From positions 7,354,501 to 7,418,500 of the forward strand of contig NC_080577.1 of assembly GCF_029962835.1 (NCBI RefSeq): a DNA stretch of 64,000 bases, given 5' to 3'. Under the pieces are notes generated by a model. It had not been told where the DNA came from. It saw only the letters and a list, made by a program, of their open reading frames with translations, and did not search any database. This DNA comes from Magnolia sinica. Lineage: Eukaryota > Streptophyta > Magnoliopsida > Magnoliales > Magnoliaceae. The translations under genes were made by a program, and so were the position numbers. Numbering within the stretch: the first letter of the stretch is position 1; each line of letters opens with the position of its first letter. Positions 44,205 to 60,362 of this stretch are shown here, one piece after another.

Positions 44205-44706
44205 GGCGCGGTTTGGCTGGATCCCTAACTGCAGGTCTCACTTTGATGTATGTACCTTACATCCACCCTGTCCATCCATTTTGACAGCTCATTTTAGGCA
44301 TGATCCAAAAAATGAAGCATATCCAAATCTCAGGTGGGCCATACCACATGAAATAATTGTGATTGAATCCCCGCCATTAAAAACTTCATGGGGCCACTGG
44401 GAATGTTTATTTTCCATCCAACCTATTGATAAGGTCATGAAGACCAGCATGATGAGACCACACAAATATTAGCTTGATCCAAGAATTTTGTGGCCCATGA
44501 GAAGTTTTTAATGATTGACTACCACTGTTTCCTGTATTATGGTCCACCTGAAATTTCTATCTGCTTTATTTTTGGAATCATGCCCTAAAATGAAGTTTCA
44601 AAACGGATGAACGGCATAGATATAAGGCACATACATCACGGTGGACCCCACTGTTAGGAATCCCAACCATCTTGGTGGATCCGGGGATCCACCGAAGCTG
44701 CGCCCA
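44205..44706. mobile_element. Mutator-like long-TIR MITE with 9-bp target duplication
   Basis: TGAACAAGA lies exactly at 44196-44204 and 44707-44715. The arms pair from GGCGCGGTTTGGCTGGATCC (left) and GGCGCAGCTTCGGTGGATCC (right, reverse complement) through TGATGTATGT.CCTTA and CCATCC. Internal motifs such as CCATTAAAAACTTC and CACTGTTTCCTGTATTATGG (44526, with GTCCACCT) show it belongs to the same family as 39600-40132. Confidence 0.85.
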
Positions 44707-44715
44707 TGAACAAGA

Positions 44716-47530
<2,815 letters not shown>

Positions 47531-48008
47531 AAACGATGAAGAATGATTAAAATATAGATTATACATTGAGATTCTATGTAAACCATTTGATTCCATCCAA
47601 TCTTGATGGTCCAATTGGTGGCCACTGGTTTAATGGACCGTAGCCAAAATCCACAAGGATTCACCTTAAAAAATAATAATTTTAATTTGAACAGTCCATT
47701 GTAGGAAATTCAACAGAAGTTACGAACAACACACGACATAGTCCATCAATCAGCAACACTTGTCTAGTAAGATTTTCAATGTATGACCATTCGAGAAGTG
47801 GTCTATTCATTGGCCTTGTTGATTAATGTGACTCTTTGGGGACCCAAATTTACTATAATGGACTATTGCAAGGAGCACATGCATGTGGGACCCAACTGAA
47901 GGTCTGTGTGACATCCACTCAATTCATCATTTCCTCCACTAAATCATGTTAACCCATGAGCCTAAAATAAGATAAATCCATTACTCAAAGTGAGCGATTC
48001 TCAGGCCA

Positions 48009-48082
48009 CACGAGGGCGATTCTCCGGTGATGCGAGGGCGGCTTCTCCGGCGACGCGAGGGCGGATTCTCTGGCATCTAGGG
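48009..48082 (+). repeat. Short GC-rich tandem units in the LINE 5' UTR
   Basis: Three imperfect units of about 23 bp (ACGAGGGCGATTCTCCGGTG, then ATGCGAGGGCGGCTTCTCCG, then ACGCGAGGGCGGATTCTCTG) follow the 5' target duplication. Tandem 5'-UTR units are known to act as internal promoters in some LINEs; that role here is inference. Confidence 0.75.
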
Positions 48083-48124
48083 CGACACTTTCCTTCATAA
48101 AGGCATGAAGAAAACAGAGTAAAG

Positions 48125-48526
48125 ATGCCAAACGATCGGGTTAGAGAGGCTACTAGGGCACCGAAGGCCAATGAATGGACGACCGTTCGACCCAAATGCC
48201 ACAATAAGGAAGAGAGGAGCCTCTTCGTGGGGAACTTAGCATTCGAGGTCTTTGATGACGATTTGCGGAAGAGGTTCGGACAGTTCGAGGATCTCACAGA
48301 CATATACATTCTGCTCATAGCTCCATCCGAAAGGAAAAGGGGATATGAGTTAACGTTTGTGAGGTTTTGTCGGAAGAGTGATGCCCTTCAAGTGAAGGAA
48401 ATGCTCAACGATAGATTCTTGGGTCGACGCAGAATGTATGTCAACGACGCATCTTTAAGAACCATCCTCATCTTCACCCCAGCCCCAAGACAGGAACCCA
48501 GATTTGCCAGTAACAGCCTCTTGTAG
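48125..48526 (+). pseudogene. LINE ORF1 N-terminal part with RRM-like domain
   Basis: The 133-aa frame has RSLFVGNLAFEVFDDDLRKR, in which LFVGNL is RNP2, and RGYELTFVRF, a degenerate RNP1. LNDRFLGRRRMYVNDA follows as the end of an RRM fold. RRM-type ORF1 proteins are known from a subset of plant L1 elements and bind the element RNA. After 48526 the frame shifts, and the remainder of ORF1 (to about 49940) is scattered over frames, so the ORF is broken. Confidence 0.7.
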
Positions 48527-50179
48527 GATAGTCGACGCCCTCATCCCTCCAATTTGCCCACCAGGGGTCGAGGGGACCCTAATCTCAATCCACCCTTTGT
48601 ATCTACCACCAGATTGTATGCGGATGCCCTTCACCCACCCAAACCACCCCCAATATCCATCTCCATTATTTTTCCTAAGTGGATATCGGACCAAGGAAAG
48701 GCAAACATGAACTATGCTCTAGTGGGAGAGGTCCACGGTTCTATCGATGCAACAAAAGATTTATACAAAGCTCTCTAATCTTCTCCTTTCAATAACAACC
48801 AGATCTAGATATTTCGAGCTTCAGCAACTACATATATTCTTAGATTTAATTCAAGAGAAGATGCCAACGCTTTCTCCAGAGACTGTCCTCTTCGGCTCAA
48901 AATGTCACTTAAAAACACCTGCACATGGGGTCCTACCATGTCCATCCTTGGGAAGGGAACGTGAATCCGAATTGAGGGAATTCCCATCCATGCCTGGAGC
49001 GAGCACACCATTGGCCAAATCGTAGAGGAAATGGGTACTGTTATTGAATTGGATAGATGGTCGGTGGAAGGCACAAATCGTTGGTATGCCAGGGCCAAGA
49101 TCAATCTTCATCAAGACAGTCCTCCCATTAAAAGGATCAACCTCCTGGTTGATGGGAGATCTTTCCTGGTCACAACATTCGTTGATTTCTACCCCCATTT
49201 AGGCTTGGAGACATTGACTCCCATGGCCACTCGCCAACACGAAAGAAGGAACAAAACAATGGGTCACCAGGGCGTTCATTGGCATGCAGCAAGGGCGAGC
49301 AGAAGATGATGGAAAACAATTGTTAGCTGAACAAAGTCAACAAACGGGCCAACAGGAACGCCTCTAACCTGTTTGTCAAAATGCCGCTCAGACAAATCCG
49401 AACGCTGAAGATCTCCAAATTATCGGGTTTTAACTCGTATTAGAACCTTCAAGCTAATAATGAAGATACCTTTCCTCTCCAGCTCCAACACCAAACTCTC
49501 GTCTTACCACCCCAGCCAGTCTCTACTGCGGCAAGTGAGGAAAACAGGATCACCTTTCTAGTCTCCTCCTTAGCCCCTCAATTAGGCAGGCCATCGGTAA
49601 GCAATAATGTTATGTCATCTGATTCTAACGTGCAGGTTTCAGCTCATATTCCAAATCAGGCGAATCAACTCTTACCTCCCACTCCAGCCACTTGGATCAG
49701 GCCTTCTACGGAAGTCCTAGAAGCTTGGGAGAAATGGCTCTCAGGAGTTAAAGAATTGTTCCGGGAGAGTCCAGCGAGGCCGCTGAACTTTTCCTCCCCT
49801 GTCCCAATTACCATTGCCGCAGACTGTTCTAAGTCTCCCAACAGGGACCTTATGTATGTCATGGACGTTGTAGCGGTGGGAGAAAGCCAAGGAAAAGCAT
49901 TGGGGACCTCGGAGATGGAAGGCAAGGACTCTTATTAGTTAAGGAAGAAATTGGTAGAAATCACGAATGAAGATCTTAGCCTTTGGGTTGATATTCAGGG
50001 TTCAAAATGCTCACTGGAAAGGTCAACCTTAGGTTCTAGCATGATATCTTTAAAGGACAAGCTAGGAAAAATTAAGAAGAAGGTTAGAAAAAATCTTCCG
50101 AAACTTAACCTCATCAATAGGAAAAGTCAGAGGTTGAAGAGCAAACACAAACGGTTTGAGAATAGGGGCTGGGTTACTG

Positions 50180-53100
50180 ATGATTAGTATCTTGTCCTGG
50201 AATGTGAGGGGGGTAGGCAATGCGCTAACTACCCAGTTTTTGAGAAATCTTATCAGAAAACACCAGATTGAGATCCTCCTGCTGTAGCAATGATGATCCG
50301 GGATGCTAGGAAAGCAGCAGTAGCCGCGAAACTGGGATTCGCCAAACAGATTTCTGATGATGCGATTCAAAACAAAATCTGGATCCTGGTTAAGAGTCAC
50401 ATCCAGCTCCAAACAATTCGTTCCTCCTCTTAATGCATCACCATCAAAGTAAAGTCAGACATTTCTACCCTCTCGGCAACCGTCACCATTGTTTACGCTA
50501 GCTGCTCTAGAAACCTTAGAGTTCAGCTCTGGGATGAACTCAGGGAGACGTTCCGAATCACCAGGGGTCCTTGGCTAGTGTGTGGGGACTTCAACACTAC
50601 TACATCTCCCGACGATCGTCTTAGTGGCCCTATCCACATGTTAGGATCAATGTCCGATTTTCAGGAGGCTATTACCGACACCGGCCTGATTGATGCGGGT
50701 TATTCAGGCTCCCCTTTTACTTGGTGCAACAACCGGCCTGGCAGTAGCCGCCGATGGGCCAGATTGGACAGAATGTTCATTAATGCTGAGTGGATAGCTG
50801 CAGTCCCCCATTTTAAGGTTGATCATCTCACGAGAGCCTTCTCAGATCACTCCCCTATTCTCCTCAGCATCAAAGGTGAGTCCATAAATTTCCCTCGTCC
50901 GTTCAAATTCTAAAGGATGTGGACTACACACGATGGCTTCATGCAATTGATTAAAGACAGTTGGACCACCGGGCCTGCAGCCTCTCTCATGTTCAGGCTT
51001 CATATCAAATCGAAAATTCTAAAAGCTATGTTGAAGGCATGGAACAAGGAAGTCTTTGGTAACATTTTCAGAAATGTTCAACAGGATGAAAACGAGGTCA
51101 ATAGAGCTGAACTCCTTCTCCTTAACTCTCAAAGTCAAGACAACCTCATCCAGCTCAATCTAGCGCACGCAAAACTAAAGAAGGCCCATTTAGAAGAAGA
51201 AATTTTCTGGAAACAAAAATCCAGGATCACGTGGCTGGAGGAAGGGGATAAAAACACAAAGTTCTTCCACAATTTTGTCCTGGACAAGCATAGGCGTGCT
51301 TCCATTAACCAGCTGAAAAAATCTATAGGGGAAACTATTATCATTGCAGAAGACATAGGAGAAGAGGCTGTTAAGTATTTCCAGGAGCTCTTCTCGTCGG
51401 AGGGAAGCCACTTATCGAGCCATATTCTCAACAGCATCCTGAGATTGGTGGGTGATCGTATGAACGAGTTCCTCACTAGACCTCCAACCATGGCCGAAGT
51501 TAAGGCGACTGCCTTTGCTATCCCGATTGACAGCGCCCCCAGGCCTGATGGATTTGGAGGGGCCTTCTACTCTTCATGCTGGGAAGTGATAGGAGAAGAT
51601 ATTCTTCATGCGGCCAAAGATTTCCTCCAGGGAGGCCCGATCCCTAGAGCGTTTCAGTGCACCCTTCTTTGCCTCGTTCCTAAAAAAAAGAATCTAGAGT
51701 ATGTAAAAGACTTCAGACTGATAAGCTTATGCAATTGCATTATGAAAATATTCTCCAAGTTGTTGGCATCCAGGTCGGCTCACATTTTGCCCATGCTCAT
51801 ATCCAAAGAGCAATGCGCTTTTGTCAAAGGTAGATCAATCACAGAGAGCATTTCCTTAGCTAAAGAGATGGCCCATGAGATTGACCGCAAGGTATATGGT
51901 GGTAATCTCATCATCAAATTGGATATGGAGAAAGCGTATGATAGAATGGAACGAGACTTCATCAATCAATTGCTTTAGAAATTCGGCTTCAGCCCTCCTT
52001 GTATAGCTCAGCTTCAGCGATGCTGGAAAAATATCAACTTCTCTGTTCTCATCAATGGAAGAAGCTTCGGTTTTTCCAAAAGCACAAGAGGTCTCTGTCA
52101 GGGAGACCCTCTCTCTCCATCCATATTCATTCTTGTAGCTAAGGCTTTAAGTAGAGGTGTGGCTTCTCTGTTTGCGTCAGGGAGCTACCAACCTTTCCAC
52201 CTTCCCAAATCTTGTCCTACCATTACGCACCTATTTTTCGCTGATGATGCAATTGTTTTCCTGAATGGCAGGCTAGCTAATGTGAAAAATCTCCTCAGCT
52301 TCATTCGAGATTATGAAATCTCTTTAGGCCAAAGGGTCAACACAGCCAAAACTACCTTCATTGCTCCAAAGAAAACATCAAGGAGAAAAGCCCAGCGACT
52401 TTTCAACATATCAGGCTTCTCCCGAGGCTTCTTCCCCACGTCTTATCTGGGCATTCCCCTCGCCAAGGGTAAAATCACGAGGCCGCTGCTGCAGCAACTT
52501 GTTCAAAAGATTACCAACAAGATTGATGGATAAAAAGCTAAATTACTCAATCCAGCAGCCAGATTAGTCTTAATTAGACACGTTCTCTCAAGTATTCATA
52601 TTCATCTCCTGTTAGCAATCAACATTTCGAAGGTAGTTAGTAAATCTATCGACAACGCGATTGCTAACTTCTTTTGGGGTAGTTTGAATCAAGGAAATAA
52701 GAGACACTAAATCAGTTGAGATAAAATTTACGCCCTTTTCTAAGAAGGCGGATTGGGAATTCGTAAAATGGAGGAAGTTATGCGTGCTCTTAGAGTCAAA
52801 ATGACATGGAACCTTATCAGAGGTATGTCCCTCTGGGCCAATTATTTTTCAGCGGCTTATCTATGGAAATTCTTATCTCGCCATGGCAGGTCCCGTTCCT
52901 GCTCTTCCCCCACCTGGAAGGAAATCGCCAAGGTGTTGCCCTTCACTCTCCGTCATTCCAGATGGCTCATTGGAACGGGCCACCTAAGCTTCTAGTTCCA
53001 CAATTGGTCGGGAAACGGGATCTTAGCTGGAGCTGTCATTTCGTGTATCCCTCCACAGTTATTGCAGACCTCAGTCAGTGACTTCCATCCTATCTCGGGC

Positions 53101-53600
53101 AGATGGAAATTATTAGATATTTAGGATTTGATTCCCCCCCCCAATGGAGACCCTGCTGGCCTCTAAGGTTGCGTTTTACAACTGCCCAGACAAGCTCATT
53201 TGGGACTTAACTACTTCTGGCGACTTCTCAGTTAAATTTGCTTGGAATGGCATCAGACGGCAACTCCCTAGGATCCCTTGGTCATCTTGGATCTGGAATA
53301 AATTCCTTCCTCCTAAGCTAACATTCTTTGCTTGGAAAACATCTTGCAAGGCGGTCCCTATTGATGCGATAGTCCAGAAACTTGGAGTTTCGATTGCCTC
53401 GAAATGCGAGTGCTGCAGGTTTCCCCAACCTCTGAGTTCGGCGCAAATTCCTGACATCTCTAATGACCACCCTCCTCTTCAACCCCAAGTTGACACCCTC
53501 CATTCAACAGTCAGCTCTCCCCTGCTTCTCAGATCCACAGCAACCAGCCGTCTAATCCCGGTATTCCCAGCCCTCTAGGTGCGGAGGAGACCTTGAACCA
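50180..53600 (+). pseudogene. LINE ORF2: endonuclease and reverse transcriptase, broken
   Basis: ORF2 starts ATG-ATT-AGT with MISILSWNVRGVGN, the usual APE-endonuclease start, and meets a stop at about 50285. The endonuclease continues at 50578-50913 (CGDFN; SDHSPILLS). RT occupies 50917-51978 and 52159-52533, with the FADD active site at 52237-52248. The connection region and zinc-binding end follow to about 53600 in shifting frames. The element was competent once; at least five interruptions are visible. Confidence 0.85.
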
Positions 53601-53942
53601 TCTTTTTTGCCAAGGAAAAATTGCCAGTCGTGTCTGGGAATTCTTCAGCAGACTTTTCGATATTCCTCTTATCCAGGAATAGCCTATCCTTCCCAGGTTC
53701 ATGCTTTGGACTACATCTGCTAGTCTCAGCTCTTGCTCTGCAATTTTCTCGAGCCTCCTTCCTAACTTGGTTAGTTGGGAGCTTTGGATTAGTAGAAATG
53801 CTGCAAGATTCGAGGGGCTCAGTATGTCCGCCAGTAAGATCATCTTCAGAGTTTCTCATTGGTTACGTGAGATTGGATCCTCCATTCCAATCTCGGATAG
53901 TCCATCTATGACCGAGATCGCTATCCTCAACTACCTTCAGAT

Positions 53943-54497
53943 TTGCAACCCGACCCTTCCTCCCCAGCTAAATCGATTATCGTCAGATGGACCAAACCCC
54001 CAAAGGACTGGCTAAAGCTTAATGTTGATAGTTCTTCGAGAGGTAATCCGGGTGTAAGCGGCGGAGGAGGAGTGTGTTGGGATCACTTCGGTAACCTCAT
54101 TTTTGCTTTTCACAGGTTCTATGGGATTACCTCAAACACGATGACTGAAGCCCGGGCAATGCTTGATGGGTTAAATATTTGCTCCAACCTGGGTCTCGCC
54201 AACATTGTGGTGGAGTCCGACTCCAAGCTTATTGTCGCAGTAGCTGAGGACCTTTCTTATTCCATTCCTTGGAAAATCTGGTATATTATGGGGGATATTT
54301 GGTTCAAAATTCAGAGCCTTAACCCGTCTTTCTCGCATATTTTCCGTGAAGGTAATGCCGTAGCTGATGCTCTCGCGAGACTGGCTAGTGAAAGGTACCC
54401 GGACACTACCTTCAGAAGTCAAGCCTTGCTCCCTAGGCACGTTAGAGGTGAACTTGTTTTAGATAATACAGGCTTGGGTTATGTTAGATCTCCTTGA
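53943..54497 (+). pseudogene. LINE RNase H domain
   Basis: This 184-aa frame reads WTKPPKDWLKLNVDSSSRGN, then TEARAMLDGL, VVESDSKLIV and HIFREGNAVADALARLA. These supply the D-E-D-D/H pattern of the RVT_3-type RNase H found at the C-terminus of some plant LINEs. The domain itself looks intact although the upstream ORF2 is broken. It is not a host gene: it lies immediately before the element's A tail. Confidence 0.85.
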
Positions 54498-54714
54498 TCT
54501 TTTCTTCCCTGCCCTTTTCTGTAGTGTCTGCCTAGCAGTGTTCTTGACCTTTGTCCTTGTGGGAACCTCTTTGGGTCTTCTTTTCTGTTTTTGTGCGTAT
54601 CACACAATAGGTGTGGTCCTCTTTCTTTTTGTAGGTACCCACCCGAATGGCTGTAAATTCTGTTGATTAAAGAAATTTTCAGTTTTTTGGAAAAAAAAAG
54701 AAGAAGTGAGCAAT

Positions 54715-57086
54715 GCAACAAGAAATAATGTGGTGGGACGCACCTAATTAACGTTGAAACCTTCTTGGGGATAATAAAGTTTTGATCGGGATAAAAGTAG
54801 GTTTTCCTTTTAAAATCACCTTACCAACCTCTGGGATGGCATACGAACATAGCAGTGGGCCTAAGGAAAGTCTCGATGGTGTGGGTCCCATCCCCACTGT
54901 TCCTTGTGGTGTGGCCCACATAAGTTTTGGACTGGTGAGACATGAGCTTGCCCAAAAGATGGACGGAGTACGTAGACGTCATCACGGTGGGGGGCCCACC
55001 GAACTTTTCGGTGGCCGGCTTCCATACAAACAACTGTTGCAGAAATGAAATTGTCTCTAGTCTATGGTATCTCTTAACGTCACATCATACCCCACGGCAC
55101 GTGTCCATTTACACTCAACCTGCTCATCCGCTGGTTCCCACGTTATCCGTTGGGCAATCAGAGATATTGATTGGGCAGTTATAATCGTTCGATCCTACTA
55201 ATTAATGGACCATGGCCAATCCAGCATGTGATCAGCCCGTCGAATGGTCTAGATTTTATCATAAATAATTACGATTTTAGATTTAACGGTGAGAAGTTTC
55301 GATGAGTAAAGGCGAGTGGTTGGCTACGGAAACTCCTGCTATTGTGGCTCATGCACACGACAAGCAATCTTTATTGCGGTGTCGGGCGGTATCGATACAT
55401 ATCGCCCGAAATGTGGCGAATCAGTTGAGCATGGAAAACGCGTAGGCATACAAGTGCCCACCGCTTCCATGGAGCGAACGAATTCATGTGCATGCGATCG
55501 ACACCGTCCATCAGGTGCACTGCATGGTGTTTGTCCTTTAACCTGGATGTCACACCGATCCAAAACTGAGGTGGCTTCACCATAGGAAACAGTGTAAAGC
55601 ATGCTTAAAACCTGGTGTGGCCCATCTGAGTTTCAGAACATAGTAATTTTTATAACATCCGTTCATCCTGTTGATTAACATCAGATGAACGGACTGAATG
55701 TTTCAGATTATTTTTGGTGGGTCCCACACTCAACTAAATGGTGGACGTCCCATCTCAACTCTTCCCTACGTTGTGGCCTATATGAGTTTGATAACGACCT
55801 GATATTTGGGTTACTGGAAGATCACGACGAAACGGACCTAATGGACGGCGTGGATCTCATGCATGATATCTCCCACGTGGGCGTGAGGCTTGCGATATGT
55901 TCAATCAGTAACTAGTGATATACTCGCATATGCATAAAAAGTACGTAGGTCGAGCATGTATACGAGTGGTGTTCCCATACGAGTGTTGTAACGTATCGGG
56001 CGTTACGAATAAGAGTAAAAGGAGAGTGGGGAAGTAGACAAAGGGGATTTGAATAATTGAAACATTGATGAGATGGCATGCACAAGAGAAGGCGGAGGCA
56101 TTGCATGTCGGAATCGCACCGACACCACGAAGCCATCCCTTAAATACTCTCTTTAAAGCCCCCGCATGGGGAGTTGGAGAGTCCTCTCTCTCTCTCTCTC
56201 TCTCTCAACGTTGATACTCTGGCAGACTATCACGTTTCATATACATGCACTAAGTAATTTACACGTGGCATGTATCTATCTTAAATCACTCCTACAATTA
56301 ATAACCCAACTTAGATCAGTGACAAACCATACATTAAACTGAATAATTTTATGCCCGAACTGCCTGATTTGTTTAGACATCTAATGGACGGTCGAAATAA
56401 AAAATTATTAAAGGCTCCGAATTCAATGGATTTAAACCTATCTAAAGTGGGCCCCACAATTTTTTGGATTTGTTTGGTTTGTCCTTGTGCACCGGTACGA
56501 TCTTTGGTCTCTGTGCTGAACTGAAATCGCCCTTCTCCCTAAAGCCAATATCTTCAATTTCTGACTTTATTGCTTTTTACTTTTATTAGGGTTTTGTTTG
56601 TCTACATTCAGAGGGACGTGGGCCGGAAGCCCTTGATATGTGTGTGATAATAGCTCTTATTTATGAGGTATTTTGCAATTTGTGCACTGCTTTTGGGTTT
56701 TTTGGTTTGTACACTTGAGGCCCACCGTTCAACGATCCAAATTGCTGATGCAATGACCTCCACCGTCGATGGTACAAGCACGATACAGTACTTGTAAACC
56801 AGTAATTGAATTTTTGTCGTTTTCTCTTTTAATAAAAGCTTTTGTTGCATTTCCTTTCTTGACCGTCTATTTTTTTGATCACTTATCCAAGGGTTTACAG
56901 ATTTTCCCAATCAGGAAGTTTTTTTTTTTTTTTTTTTTTGCAATTGTCACGTGTGGCCATGCACGTGTGAAGTGACCAATGGCCTTCCTTCGAGTTTCTT
57001 TTTAAGTTGTTGAGAACTGACGCCTCTGATGAAGGGTTGTTTTCTCAGATTTTGAATGGGAAAATCTGAACGGTTGGATGAGTCTT
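54715..57086. other. Intergenic spacer with dispersed repeat copies
   Basis: Two related segments, about 54880-55005 (CCCACTGTTCCTTGTGGTGT ... ATCACGGTGGGG) and about 55735-55885 (CAACTCTTCCCTACGTTGTG ... GGACGGCGTGGATCTCATGC), belong to the dispersed family also seen near 44998. A (TC)n tract is at 56183-56206 and a T tract at 56921-56939. No gene is recognised. Confidence 0.5.
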
Positions 57087-57089
57087 TTA

Positions 57090-57540
57090 GGGCCCGTTTG
57101 GCCAGGCAGATCCCACGGTATTAAGAGGGATAGGATCCACAAAATCCTGAGATAGGCATGACGAGCCAAACAGATCCGGTGAACTTAAACATGGGATCTG
57201 CCCGGCCAAACAGGCCCTTAGGGCCTGTCTGGCCAGACCAATCCCACGGTATTAAGAGGGATGGGATTGCGATGTCCCGGGATATGCATGACGAGCCAAA
57301 CGGACCCGGTGTACTTGTCCTAGGATATAAGCAATCCCATTGATCTTAAAACAATCTACTGACATCACCATCGTTACCTTAAAATTGATATATGCGGGCG
57401 TGCCAAACAGACCCAGTGAACTTATCCCGGGATATAGTAATCCCATGGATCTTAAACCAATCCACTGACACCACCATCATTACCTTAAAATCCATCCCAT
57501 CCCTCCAAATCCCATGGGATTCGCCCGGCCAAACAGGCCC
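57090..57540. mobile_element. Two adjacent Tourist-like MITEs sharing a TTA
   Basis: Element 1 (57090-57217) runs from GGGCCCGTTTGGCCAG to GGCCAAACAGGCCC, with TTA on both sides. Element 2 (57221-57540) runs from GGGCCTGTCTGGCCAG to GGCCAAACAGGCCC, with TTA on the left and ATA on the right. Internal ATCCCACGGTATTAAGAGGG is common to both. They are relatives of the MITE at 18904-19316. Element 1 looks like a short internal-deletion form. Confidence 0.8.
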
Positions 57541-60270
57541 ATATATCTAAGACTCCATGCATAAGAAAAAAACACACGTATACACGCACCAACTATAAAA
57601 GGATATCCCATCAAGGTCTACGGCATTCCCTTCATTGGCTGCGACTGGTTTCTGACGCTGTTTTGTCAGTTTCAGTATATGGGCCATCCACAGTGGGGCC
57701 CGCAATTTCAACCATTTAGATCAAAGAACCATGGAGCCAAACTTTTAAATCTTAAACGTACTGTAGGAATTTTCATCTGCTAGCATTGTGTGACAGAAGC
57801 AGATTGCGTGTTCCGTGCCTCCATGTCTTTTTGAATAAGTGGCACACTAAGATAGAATCTAAACCGTCAATTTTGTATTTCTAATTGTGAATCAACCAAT
57901 GTCGATCGTAGAAAATTTTGATTAGGGCTGATCAACCGCCCGAGGCCATGGAGATGCCTGGTTTGAATCATGATACAGTCGTGTCACATTTCTAGTTATG
58001 AAAATGTTGTTCCTTCAAGCAATTTGTCCAATCGTATACAGTGAAAAGAAGCTCAAAACAAAGACCTATGCTAGAACACACCGGGTGGTATTTTGGATTT
58101 ATAGCCATTCGAACCCGGGCAATATTTAGTGATTCAAATGGCTGATTCGACAAATCATGATAACAGCAAAGATGGTTTTTGTTTTGTTTTTTTTAAAAAT
58201 AATGTCCAAGAGGTTGCAAACACTTCATAGGCTAATCAAACACATAATTTGTTTACCTATAAACTAATTACTACTTAAAAGCCAAACAAATTAAATATAA
58301 TGTAAACCGATTACAGCTGAAACTCTTTTCAAATGTAATGTGTTTACAACTAAAAAAATTATATGCATCCAAATGACTTAAGACAATTTACATAAAATTC
58401 CGTGTGAAATAATAAAATTATCCTCTAAATTAAAGGTGTAGCCTCCAAAACCCCAAGCAAGAAGGCAATGCCCTCCTATAACCTCTAGCAAGCTTAAAGT
58501 AGAGCTCGACCTGCAATCGCATTAGCTGGATGAATAATATAATTATAATAATCCGCTCAGCAGATCCTAACTCAATATAATACACTTGTGTCATGGTTTG
58601 AATTGAAGATATTCAAACTAATGTCATGTAAATGTGTAATAAATATTACAAATTCCTTTAACCTATTTCCAATGTACATCTACACTTGACCGGTGGTTTT
58701 CATGTTTAGTTTGGTGGCGCGGCAAAATTATAATAATGTCACTTTCCCTTTAAATTATCAAGTAATTAGTAAAACAAATAAGCCCTAATATTAAAGATTG
58801 AAAAAAATCTAGACCCATGAATTAATAGCCCACATATCAACAGTAAAGTATATATTGGACCCACAAAAAAAAAACACAAAAAAATAATAATAAATAACAT
58901 TTCTTGGTATCCTCTATCTGCACAAGGCTCATCAACATGACCCCAGACCCAACAACCATAATCCCCTTGTATCTAATTGGGATACGCCCAGATGTATTCT
59001 AGTAAAACCTCCAAAACAATAGTAAGCAGCCAAGTAAAGGTTAAGTTCTAGCCCTATAAAAGGTTTCCTCAAGCTTAGATGCTGTTGATCTTGACTAGCC
59101 AACCTCTTCCATTCAGTCCCAGACTTAAAAGCAGTAAGAAATTTTAAAAGGCTTTATTAACTTATTTATTTATTAAAGTAAAATGTGAGAGTACACCACC
59201 TATACTTTTATTTGTAGTTTGGTTGATTAAAGTACCTTCAAAATGATTATTCTTATAAAAACTCCCCTATCTTCTAGGGTTATTTTGTCAGTTAAATTTT
59301 AAGTGGAACCATTCCATCAAGGGGCTAAGCTCTGAATGAGTACTAAAGCTTTATGGGTTCAAAGCTAACCGTTTCTTGCTGGCTTCCCTTGTATGATATC
59401 CTTTCATTTATCACATAGAGTTTGATGCTCGATACATAGATTCTAAGAAATTGCACATGTGATATCCATATGTAACTTATGATAAACAATTGAAATTAAT
59501 TTTGAATTCTAATTTAGATGGACAATAAATTAAAAATGAAATTGAATTAGTTTCTTAAGTGGTTGATTCATTTAGTTTCTCAGTTCTCTGGTTTGATCAG
59601 TTTAATTCGAGTTAGTGTATGCCACGTGTACAATGTTGGAAAGCCTGCATAATAACCATCACGCCCTGCAGGAGTATCAAATAATTAACCACCTCTTCAT
59701 TAAAAGCTATCCCTAGATTCTACCTCAGCTTTTTGACTACATTTTACTTTCTCGAACGTTTTGGTACGTATTTCATTTATATCAACAGCGACGCATGATA
59801 TCTTTTTCCTTTTATTTGCAAGATCGAGCATTTGGGTCGACGAATATATCTTGTTTCAGTTTTTTCATGATTGTGGACTCCTTTCGTGACCTGTTATTAA
59901 TAAAAATGTCAGGAAACGCCCATTCATTTCTTCTCTTTCCTTTTCATGGAGGAATTGAGTGTTTGGAGGTAGAGAAAGCATCATTAGATCCTAGACTTGT
60001 TTAGGACCTGTTTGGATGCGTCCCTAAGATCATTTAATCTTGAATATGTAATTTTAGAAATGAGTTACAGAGTCGTCATTGTCCCTCTGCTTTTTCTTGT
60101 GGTTTAAAATATCTGCTGATACACGTGTTACTGTTATGTATCCAAAAAATCACAATGTATAGTAAAAAAAAAAAGCGAAGATAAAAAGATAAAAAATATT
60201 TTGTTATTTATATAATTCCTAGGGTTGCATTGGTTGCACCCAATGCCGAACCTAACCCACAATGAACCAA

Positions 60271-60362
<92 letters not shown>

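Larger units (their letters stand above)
47999..54703 (+). mobile_element. Nearly full-length L1-type LINE with RRM ORF1 and RNase H (inactive)
   Basis: AAGTGAGCGAT (47988-47998) and AAGTGAGCAAT (54704-54714) flank 6.7 kb that ends in an A tail (54691-54699). The order is: 5' UTR with short GC-rich tandem units, ORF1 with an RRM-like domain, then from 50180 ORF2 with endonuclease (ILSWNVRGVGN, VCGDFN, RRWARLDRMFIN, SDHSPILL), reverse transcriptase (KLDMEKAYDRME, GLCQGDPLSPSIFILVAKAL, HLFFADDAIVF, TSYLGIPLAKG), a zinc-binding region, and RNase H. Several stops and frameshifts (for example after PFKF at 50911 and after INQLL at 51976) make it non-functional, although the FADD and SDH motifs survive. 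Confidence 0.9.

Noticed and set aside
53943-54497. RNase H frame as an independent host gene
   Set aside because: It is colinear with the LINE reverse transcriptase and lies just before the element's A tail and target duplication.
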